A program made the position numbers and the translations under genes. This document shows positions 5,538 to 10,427 of a stretch of 10,427 bases of DNA, piece after piece; positions within the stretch are counted from its first letter, which is position 1, and every line of letters begins with the position of its first letter. Source of the DNA: Candidatus Tayloriibacteriota bacterium (GTDB lineage Bacteria; Patescibacteriota; Minisyncoccia; Phycocordibacterales; PALSA-1337); assembly GCA_025353045.1 (NCBI GenBank), contig JANXRK010000071.1:1-10427 (forward strand), in the 5' to 3' direction. Under the pieces are notes generated by a model that saw nothing but the letters and a program-made list of their open reading frames with translations, did no database searches and was not told the DNA's origin.

Positions 5538-6764
5538 ATGGCAAAACAAATGAAAAAATCGAATGAGCAGAAATTTACTCCTTACGAACATCTCGATAAA
5601 ATAGGAGAAATTCCCGTCTATTACGGATTCGTACCACATAGAAGTCCGGAAATCAAGAAAGCGGATCTCGACCATGCCAAAAACCTTCTTGAAGGAGATT
5701 TTATCGATGATGAAGACGATGCAAAAAATAAACTTCCCCTTCACGTTGAGGAAAAAATCGCTCTTTTGCGAATGTACGCAGAAAGTGAAATGCAAAATCT
5801 TCCCCAGCCGATTATGTTCTATTTTAAAGAACCTTTTAAGGGAGCTCTAAAAAAAGGTCCGAGTCATTTCAATCGATATTGTGATCTCGAAATCATGGGA
5901 GGTTCAAAAAGTATCGCTGAAGCTCTTTTGATCCAAACGACTCGGGCTATTTTGAAAGAAGAAGGCTTTGAAAATATTTGTGTCGAGATAAATAGTATTG
6001 GAGATAAAGATTCTATCAATCGATTTACGCGAGACCTCGGAAATTACTATCGAAAACATGTAAACGATATGCATGCAGAATGTCGACAACTTTTAAAAAA
6101 AGATCCTTTTGAACTTTTAGGTTGTCAAAATGATAAATGTAAGAAATTAAATGATAGTGCACCAATTTCAATGGATTTTCTTTCAGAATCAAGTCGAAAT
6201 CACTTCCAAGAAGTCCTAGAGTATCTCGAAGCTCTCGGCATTCCTTATAAAATCAACAACAATCTCATTGGAAATAAAAAATATTGCACAGAAACTATTT
6301 TTGCTATCCACAACGCTGATTCAAAAGCAAAAGAACAAAAAATTCTGGCAATCGGTGTTCGATATGACGGACTTTCGAAAAAGATTGGTTTCAAAAAAGA
6401 AATTCACGGCGTTGGTATTTCAATTCTTGTAAAAAACAATAAAACTGATCTTCGAAAAGATATTAAGAAAACAAAGCGCCCTTTTGCTTCGTTTGTGCAG
6501 CTCGGATTTGAATCAAAACTTCTCAGTCTTGGGATTATTGAAAAACTACGAAACGAAAAGATTCCTCTTTTCCTTTCTTTGGCCAGAGACCGACTTGGGG
6601 CTCAAGTTTCTGCTGTAGAAAAGTTCCATATTCCCTATGCACTTATTATGGGAAAAAAAGAAGCCGTAGAAAAGACCATTATCGTCCGAGATAACGATAC
6701 ACATGCTCAAGAAATCGTAAATATAGCTGACTTGCCTAAATATATGAAGAGACTTGAAAAGTAA
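5538..6764 (+). CDS. Histidyl-tRNA-synthetase-like protein, probably not catalytic
   Basis: A 408-residue class II synthetase-like protein related to HisRS. Clear HisRS signatures are INSIGDKDS (151-159) with the following CRQLLKKDPFELLGC (182-196), RYDGL (275-279) and a C-terminal anticodon-binding-like domain from about 315 (FASFVQLGF, LSLARDRLGAQVSAV, ALIMGKKE, VRDNDTHAQEIV). The active site is eroded. The motif 2 FRxERPQ-type segment reads YFKEPFKG (95-102), the histidine-site LVRGLDYY reads LIGNKKYC (243-250) without its Arg, and motif 3 GVGFAIGLERL reads GVGISILVKNN (291-301) without its Arg. By analogy with HisZ and the Gcn2 HisRS-like domain, a binding or regulatory role is more likely than aminoacylation; that is inference. 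It begins one base after the lepB stop and probably depends on coupling. Twelve of 17 Arg codons are CGA. The rpsU -35 lies in its last codons. Confidence 0.85.
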   Translation: MAKQMKKSNEQKFTPYEHLDKIGEIPVYYGFVPHRSPEIKKADLDHAKNLLEGDFIDDEDDAKNKLPLHVEEKIALLRMYAESEMQNLPQPIMFYFKEPFKGALKKGPSHFNRYCDLEIMGGSKSIAEALLIQTTRAILKEEGFENICVEINSIGDKDSINRFTRDLGNYYRKHVNDMHAECRQLLKKDPFELLGCQNDKCKKLNDSAPISMDFLSESSRNHFQEVLEYLEALGIPYKINNNLIGNKKYCTETIFAIHNADSKAKEQKILAIGVRYDGLSKKIGFKKEIHGVGISILVKNNKTDLRKDIKKTKRPFASFVQLGFESKLLSLGIIEKLRNEKIPLFLSLARDRLGAQVSAVEKFHIPYALIMGKKEAVEKTIIVRDNDTHAQEIVNIADLPKYMKRLEK

Positions 6765-6782
6765 CGGCCTTTATAGTAATAT
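6754..6782 (+). promoter_or_regulatory. rpsU promoter, near-leaderless
   Basis: TTGAAA (6754-6759), a 17-base spacer and TAATAT (6777-6782) end 9 bases before ATG 6792. The -35 overlaps the last codons of the upstream gene. Confidence 0.6.
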
Positions 6783-6791
6783 AGACAACCT

Positions 6792-7040
6792 ATGGCAATA
6801 AATGTAGAAATCACTCGAAACGGAACCGAAAACGCTATTGGTATTATTCGTCGTTTTACAAAGAAGGTCCAAGGCTCAGGCATACTCCCTCGAGTGCGAA
6901 GTCTTCGATATAACCAACGAGTTCTTTCTTCTTATAAGACAAAGATGAAAACATTGAAATCTCTCAAGCGAAAGTCAGAAATTCAAGAGCTCATCAAGCT
7001 TGGTAAGATGCAAGAAAAGACATCTCGTTTCTCTAAATAA
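6792..7040 (+). CDS. rpsU: Ribosomal protein bS21
   Basis: bS21 sits on the 30S subunit near the 3' end of 16S rRNA, beside the anti-Shine-Dalgarno sequence. The 82-residue product has the family core NAIGIIRRFTKKVQGSGILPRV (in full about residues 14-35) followed by RSLRYNQRVLSSY, matching IRRFTKRVQxSGIxPRxRxxxY. It is about ten residues longer than E. coli S21 (71), with a Lys-rich C-terminal extension (KTLKSLKRKSEIQELIKLGK). The TAA stop overlaps the ybeY start by one base (TAATG), so ybeY is translated by coupling. The gene has its own near-leaderless promoter inside the end of the preceding gene. Confidence 0.93.
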   Translation: MAINVEITRNGTENAIGIIRRFTKKVQGSGILPRVRSLRYNQRVLSSYKTKMKTLKSLKRKSEIQELIKLGKMQEKTSRFSK

Positions 7041-7426
7041 TGTCGTCTCCCAATTTCCATATAACAAATACAACGAAAGCCAAGTTGCCGGTTTTTGATT
7101 TTGCCAAAATGAAGGAAGCTGTTTTAGGCAAAAAATACGAACTCTCAGTCATTATCATCAATAAACAAGGAATCAAAGCTCTCAATAAAGAATTTCGTGA
7201 AATAAATGAACCGACAGACATTTTGAGCTTCCCTTTATCTAATAGTTTTGGAGAAATGTATATCAATCCTGAGATGACAAAACTCGAAGCAAAGAAATTC
7301 GATCGAAGTTACGAAAACTTCTTCGCATTTTTATTTATCCACGGTTTAGTGCATTTGAAAGGATTCGATCATGGTAGTACAATGGAGAACATAGAGGCTC
7401 GTTTCCGAAAACAGTTCGGCATTTGA
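7040..7426 (+). CDS. ybeY: Endoribonuclease YbeY (16S rRNA maturation)
   Basis: YbeY is a zinc endoribonuclease needed for 16S rRNA 3' end maturation and ribosome quality control. The metal motif H-x3-H-x5-H is intact as HGLVHLKGFDH (101-111; His101, His105, His111). The family motif ahead of it, EPTDILSFPL (57-66), and GEMYINPE (71-78), which corresponds to the LGDIxIS segment, are both present. At 128 residues it is slightly short, with a reduced C-terminus after the metal site. The start ATG shares an A with the rpsU stop codon, a physical link between two 30S-related functions. The stop TGA at 7424-7426 is evidence that this genome reads TGA as stop. That TGA sits in the left arm of a hairpin covering the ftsA start. 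Confidence 0.95.
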   Translation: MSSPNFHITNTTKAKLPVFDFAKMKEAVLGKKYELSVIIINKQGIKALNKEFREINEPTDILSFPLSNSFGEMYINPEMTKLEAKKFDRSYENFFAFLFIHGLVHLKGFDHGSTMENIEARFRKQFGI

Positions 7427-7441
7427 GGCTCTGCTCAAATG
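7420..7441 (+). promoter_or_regulatory. Hairpin joining the ybeY stop and ftsA start codon
   Basis: CATTTGAG (7420-7427) and CTCAAATG (7434-7441) are perfect 8-base inverted arms around a 6-base loop. The right arm ends with the ftsA ATG, and the left arm contains the ybeY TGA and part of a GAGG Shine-Dalgarno-like site (7425-7428). A ribosome finishing ybeY would melt the stem, which suggests translational coupling of ftsA to ybeY. Confidence 0.65.
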
Positions 7442-8629
7442 TCACGATCAATTATTACTGGTATCGATATAGGAACACACCACGTTAAGGTTGTTATTAC
7501 TGATGGTGATGGAAAAAGGACTGAAAAAAATAATCAGCCTAAAATTCTTGCTGTCGGAATCGCCGAATCAAGAGGCTTACGACATGGTTACATTTTAAAT
7601 ATTGCTGATGTTGTTTCAAGTATTCGCCAAGCCGTTTCTCAAGCAGAAAAAAAGGCAGATGTAAAAGTCCGAAAGGCATTTATTTCAATTGGAGGTATCG
7701 GTTTGGGAGGAGTTTCTTCAACAAGTTCCGTGATTATTTCACGTGCTGATTCAGAGATCACCGCTTTGGATATAAAAAAGGTCCAAGAACAATGCGAAAA
7801 AGATATTCCCGCAGCTGCATCTTTAAATAAAAAAATAATTCACAGTATTCCTGTTCAATACAAAGTCGATGGAAAAGTAGTCCTCGGAAAACCTGAAGGA
7901 ATGCGTGGGAATAAATTTGAAATTAAGACTCTGTATATTACCTGTTTAGAACATCATCTCAATGATATTATTGAAGCTGTAGAAGAAGCTGGCATCAGTG
8001 TCCAAGACGTTATGGCTTCACCAATTGCAGCTAGTTTAGTGACACTTACAAAGTCTCAAAAAGTTGCAGGCTGTGTTCTTGCAAATATTGGCGCAGAAAC
8101 AGTTTCCATTGCCGTCTTTGAAAACAATATTCCTGTTTCTTTAGAAGTATTTCCAATTGGTTCAACAGACATTACAAATGACATCGCCCTTGGACTCAAA
8201 GTTCCACTCGAGGAAGCCGAACAGATCAAGATCGGTGCTATCACGGGTGCCTCGTATCCACGAAAGAAACTTGAAGAAATTATTTCTGCTAGACTTTCAG
8301 ATATCTTTGAACTTATCGAAGCTCATTTAAAAAAAATTGGAAGAAATGGACTCTTGCCTGCTGGAATTATTTTAACTGGTGGTGGATCTGGCCTTTCAGG
8401 TATAGAAGAAATGGCTAAAAATTCTCTGCGACTTCCATCACGCATTGGTGCTATTAGTCTCGGCCTTCCAGAAAAACAAGGATTAAGGGACAGTGCATGG
8501 GCTGTAGCCTATGGTCTCTGTATCCTTGGAATGCATGCAGATCCTGATGTTCCGATCGATACTTCATCACGTATTTTCGCAAATTCAAAGAAAACCCTTG
8601 TTGCTTGGCTCAAGCAGTTTTTGCCATAA
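7439..8629 (+). CDS. ftsA: Cell division protein FtsA
   Basis: FtsA is the actin-like ATPase that tethers FtsZ to the membrane and recruits later divisome proteins. The 396-residue protein has the phosphate-1 loop IITGIDIGTHHVKVVI (5-20), phosphate-2 VLANIGAETVSIAVF (213-227) and adenosine motif ILTGGGSGLSGIEEMA (311-326). The SHS2 (1C) insertion spans about 85-165 with HSIPVQYKVDG (135-145). The C-terminus KKTLVAWLKQFLP is an amphipathic membrane-targeting helix of FtsA type. Actin-like relatives MreB and PilM are excluded by this tail, the SHS2 domain and the ftsZ neighbour. The start is coupled to ybeY by 13 bases and a hairpin; no promoter was seen before it. ftsZ begins 43 bases downstream with its own promoter. 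Confidence 0.95.
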   Translation: MSRSIITGIDIGTHHVKVVITDGDGKRTEKNNQPKILAVGIAESRGLRHGYILNIADVVSSIRQAVSQAEKKADVKVRKAFISIGGIGLGGVSSTSSVIISRADSEITALDIKKVQEQCEKDIPAAASLNKKIIHSIPVQYKVDGKVVLGKPEGMRGNKFEIKTLYITCLEHHLNDIIEAVEEAGISVQDVMASPIAASLVTLTKSQKVAGCVLANIGAETVSIAVFENNIPVSLEVFPIGSTDITNDIALGLKVPLEEAEQIKIGAITGASYPRKKLEEIISARLSDIFELIEAHLKKIGRNGLLPAGIILTGGGSGLSGIEEMAKNSLRLPSRIGAISLGLPEKQGLRDSAWAVAYGLCILGMHADPDVPIDTSSRIFANSKKTLVAWLKQFLP

Positions 8630-8638
8630 TAAAATCTT

Positions 8639-8666
8639 TTGACTTCTCTAAACAATTTGATAAGAT
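8639..8666 (+). promoter_or_regulatory. ftsZ promoter, leaderless
   Basis: TTGACT (8639-8644), a 16-base spacer and TAAGAT (8661-8666) preceded by TGA (extended -10) end 6 bases before ATG 8673. The transcript would start at the ATG. GAGG at 8667-8670 is only 2 bases from the ATG, too close to act as a Shine-Dalgarno site. Confidence 0.7.
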
Positions 8667-8672
8667 GAGGCT

Positions 8673-9887
8673 ATGCCGAATATCACCCCTGAAATTGAAG
8701 CTTTTGCCCGTATTAAAGTCATCGGAGTCGGAGGATCCGGAAAGAATGCGGTAAACCACATGATTAACTCGAAGGTTAAAGGGGTTGATTTCATTTCTAT
8801 AAACACAGACGCCCAGGATTTACATCACTCTTTGGCCAAAAAAAGAATCCATATTGGTAAAAATCTCACTCGAGGTTTGGGGACAGGAATGAATCCTGAG
8901 ATGGGAAAGCGTGCTCTCGAAGAAACAAAAGAAGATGTTCAAGATGCTCTCAAGGGTTCTGACATGGTCTTTGTAGCTTGCGGTCTCGGAGGAGGGACTG
9001 GAACTGGTGCCAGTCCTATCGTTGCTCGTACGGCAAAAGAGCTCGGTGCACTCACAGTAGCCGTAGTCACAAAGCCGTTCTTCTTTGAAGGACAAGCTCG
9101 ATCTAAAATTGCAGAAACTGGTCTCGAAGAACTTAGAAAAGAAGTTGATGCTATTATTGTTATTCCAAACGATCGACTCCTCTCTACAATTGATAAAAAT
9201 ACGACAGTCAAAAACGCTTTTTCAATTTGTGATGAAATCCTTCGCCAAGCAGTTGAAGGTATCTCAGATTTGATTACAACTCCTGGACTCATCAACATCG
9301 ACTTCGCAGATATTAGAACAGTTATGGAAAGTGCTGGATCTGCACTTATGGGTATTGGTTCTGCTATGGGTGAAAACCGCGCTATCGAGGCAGCAAAGCG
9401 AGCCATCAATTCTCCACTTCTCGACGTATCAATCAACGGTGCGCGTGGAGTTCTCTTCTCTATCGCCGGCGGTGAAGACTTAACGATGTTTGAAATCCAA
9501 GACGCCGCAAAAATCATTACAGAATCAGTTGATCCAAACGCTAAAGTTATTTTCGGTACAGTACGAGATGATAAGTTAAAGAAAGGTGAAGTTAAAGTAA
9601 CCGTTATCGCAGCAGGCTTCCCCGAAGGACTCCTTTCAAATGCCGAAGCTCAAGCAAAAAGCCCTGCAACTGAAACCTTTACAGCGCCAGAAATAAAACC
9701 AAAAGAAGATGTTGCCCCGACAATGCGAAGTCGAATGTTTGGAACAAATCCCTCAGTACAGATGCCAAGTGCAAAAATTGTTGAGAAAGTGGTAGAGGAT
9801 AAGCGAGATCTCAAAAACGAAGTCCAGAGTGACGATGATGATTGGGGAGCAGTGCCAGCTTTTCTACGACGTTCTAAGTTGAAGTAA
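8673..9887 (+). CDS. ftsZ: Cell division protein FtsZ
   Basis: FtsZ is the tubulin-like GTPase that polymerises into the division ring at midcell. The 404-residue protein has the nucleotide loop IGVGGSGKNAV (17-27), with Lys24 where many FtsZ have Gly, the GTP signature GGGTGTGASP (107-116), FFFEGQAR (136-143) and IPNDRLL (164-170). The T7 catalytic loop NIDFADIRTVM (208-218) keeps Asp210 and Asp213, so GTPase activity is expected. After about residue 325 comes a low-complexity linker, then the conserved tail WGAVPAFLRRS (391-401) that binds FtsA. Its own leaderless promoter suggests separate control from ftsA. No terminator is visible downstream; the stop is 2 bases from the stop of a minus-strand gene remnant. 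Confidence 0.98.
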   Translation: MPNITPEIEAFARIKVIGVGGSGKNAVNHMINSKVKGVDFISINTDAQDLHHSLAKKRIHIGKNLTRGLGTGMNPEMGKRALEETKEDVQDALKGSDMVFVACGLGGGTGTGASPIVARTAKELGALTVAVVTKPFFFEGQARSKIAETGLEELRKEVDAIIVIPNDRLLSTIDKNTTVKNAFSICDEILRQAVEGISDLITTPGLINIDFADIRTVMESAGSALMGIGSAMGENRAIEAAKRAINSPLLDVSINGARGVLFSIAGGEDLTMFEIQDAAKIITESVDPNAKVIFGTVRDDKLKKGEVKVTVIAAGFPEGLLSNAEAQAKSPATETFTAPEIKPKEDVAPTMRSRMFGTNPSVQMPSAKIVEKVVEDKRDLKNEVQSDDDDWGAVPAFLRRSKLK

Positions 9888-9889
9888 TT

Positions 9890-10081
9890 TTATTCACTTG
9901 AAATCTTAAACTCCGAGAAGTGCACTTTTTCATCTTTTGTTGGCGCCCAATCTTCGGTATTACCACCAAAGAAAGTAGTAAAATTAAAGGAATCAATTCC
10001 AAAGCTGGCACCCTTTGCCCTAAAGGCACCCTCTTGTGACAAAGCTAATTTCCCATCAAGCCAGGATGAGCCAGCAGCGTT
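9890..10081 (-). pseudogene. Broken 3' end of a polysaccharide-lyase-14-like gene
   Basis: Sixty-three minus-strand codons between TAA 10082-10084 and TAA 9890-9892 encode an unmistakably protein-like tail: SWLDGKLAL, then FGIDSFNFTTFFGGN, then EDWAPTKDEKVHFSEFKI. The pattern xWxDGK ... FxTFFGGxxxxWAPxKDExVxFxxF matches the C-terminal end of the concanavalin-like fold of PL14 (alginate/glucuronan lyase-like) proteins, from memory of the family. The fragment lacks a start, and in the same frame two stops (TAG near 10118, TAA at 10082) interrupt the sequence upstream. The rest of the lyase domain is missing or scrambled by frameshifts. It runs tail-to-tail with ftsZ, two bases apart. It is probably a decayed secreted or surface enzyme. 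Confidence 0.6.
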
Positions 10082-10084
10082 TTA

Positions 10085-10300
10085 TGCGAAGGATTTCCGC
10101 CTTCTCGGAGTGGAGTACCACTATTTGCAAGTGTTGATGTATGTCGCCAACACAAGGAAGTCAGCACGGATATTATCCGACCGACAACCACTGATGAAAC
10201 GGCCGACCGTGGCTTGTTGCGCCCCTGACAGGGTGGCAGTATCATTTATGGCCACCAGCGTCAAATCAGACAAATGATTTGCCCAGACACTTGTGTGGAC
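10085..10300. other. GC-rich, hairpin-dense segment; possible structured RNA or foreign DNA
   Basis: Base composition rises sharply here: 10201-10260 is about 63% GC, while the window is mostly below 45%. Closely packed inverted repeats are visible: 10088-10092/10100-10104, 10109-10113/10118-10122, 10131-10136/10148-10153, the palindrome 10167-10179, 10182-10191/10209-10219 (10 bp, one bulge), 10223-10226/10230-10233, 10232-10237/10251-10256 and 10262-10267/10276-10281. No known RNA family (tmRNA, RNase P, SRP, tRNA) is recognised. Open frames of about 60 codons exist on the minus strand, and shorter ones on the plus strand, without convincing starts or homology. It may be an RNA gene, a decayed GC-rich insertion, or the scrambled upstream part of the lyase gene. 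Confidence 0.4.
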
Positions 10301-10349
10301 TAATGCCCTAACGACTTTTATTGCATATTACTAAAGACGGTTTTAGATG

Positions 10350-10358
10350 TGTTATACT
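10350..10358 (+). promoter_or_regulatory. Extended -10 promoter of the thioredoxin-reductase-like gene
   Basis: TGT followed by TATACT (10353-10358) is a strong extended -10, ending 7 bases before ATG 10366, so the mRNA should be leaderless. No -35 is needed or seen. Confidence 0.7.
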
Positions 10359-10365
10359 TTCCCCA

Positions 10366-10427
10366 ATGACATACGACCTAATTATCATCGGTGGTGGTCC
10401 TGCAGGCGTTGCGGCGGGCGTTTATGC
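10366..10427 (+). CDS. Thioredoxin-reductase-like FAD oxidoreductase, first 20 residues
   Basis: Only the opening residues MTYDLIIIGGGPAGVAAGVY are in the window. They form the first beta strand and the dinucleotide-binding GxGxxA/G loop (GGGPAG) of a FAD-dependent pyridine nucleotide-disulfide oxidoreductase. The YDLIIIGGGPAGxxAxxYA pattern is most typical of thioredoxin reductase (TrxB), which reduces thioredoxin with NADPH. Other family members (alkyl hydroperoxide reductase F, ferredoxin-NADP reductase type 2) start similarly, and the CxxC redox motif that would decide lies beyond the edge. The start is fixed by the extended -10 box ending 7 bases upstream. Confidence 0.8.
   Translation, partial: MTYDLIIIGGGPAGVAAGVY

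Noticed and set aside
2082..7426. Genome-wide recoding of TGA as glycine (genetic code 25)
   Set aside because: ybeY ends naturally at TGA 7424-7426, and decoding it would fuse YbeY to FtsA. The other complete core genes contain no internal TGA.
8939..9517. 192-codon open frame on the minus strand inside ftsZ
   Set aside because: It is fully antisense to a conserved FtsZ core, is Ser/Pro/Ala-rich with no motif, and has no promoter.
10191..10200. Hammerhead-ribozyme-like CTGATGAAAC
   Set aside because: The CTGATGA and GAAAC cores are fused with no stem II between them, and no matching stem I/III cleavage site was found.
10045..10245. 66-codon minus-strand frame with an ATG start
   Set aside because: It overlaps the clearly protein-like lyase tail in a different frame, lies in the hairpin-rich block, and has no recognisable domain or promoter.
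10288..10316. Integron attC-like CCCTAAC at the right edge of the GC-rich block
   Set aside because: The complementary core GTTAGGG does not fit GTTRRRY, and no paired left site or integrase is present.

Overview
The window looks like core chromosome from an AT-rich bacterium of the Candidate Phyla Radiation (Patescibacteria), most likely Parcubacteria. This is inferred from small compact proteins, a short-leader gene style, an S21 of CPR type, and the neighbourhood lepB / HisRS-like / rpsU / ybeY / ftsA / ftsZ. It was not confirmed by any search. The genetic code is standard: TGA ends ybeY.

Layout. Positions 1-1289 (minus strand) hold the start of gyrA, a small single-pass membrane protein and a metallo-beta-lactamase-fold protein whose metal motif is degenerate. 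Positions 1331-2522 (plus) hold two accessory genes: a SAM methyltransferase and a small P-loop kinase interrupted by an in-frame TGA. Positions 2523-2882 carry no intact gene but contain a 17-bp inverted repeat, a small hairpin, a possible gene remnant and a promoter. Positions 2883-4013 encode ribosomal protein S1, followed by a clear terminator. After an AT-rich spacer, pth (minus, 4309-4893) and lepB (plus, 4967-5536) diverge from a 73-bp region with overlapping promoters.

The stretch 4967-9887 is one long co-directional run. Signal peptidase I is followed by a HisRS-like protein lacking the catalytic arginines, then bS21, the rRNA-maturation nuclease YbeY, and the division proteins FtsA and FtsZ. 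FtsA should anchor FtsZ to the membrane through its C-terminal amphipathic helix, and FtsZ carries the C-terminal peptide that FtsA binds. Internal promoters lie before rpsU and ftsZ.

Positions 9888-10365 hold no intact gene. The first part is the broken 3' end of a polysaccharide-lyase-14-like gene on the minus strand. The second part is unusually GC-rich and dense in hairpins. The window closes with the start of a thioredoxin-reductase-like flavoprotein (plus).

The most notable global pattern is promoter placement. At most independently transcribed genes a -10 box, often of extended TGn type, ends only 6-10 bases before the start codon, so those mRNAs should be leaderless or nearly so. The most notable single items are the TGA at a probable glycine position of the kinase, the HisRS-like protein stripped of active-site arginines, and the hairpin that buries the ftsA start codon.
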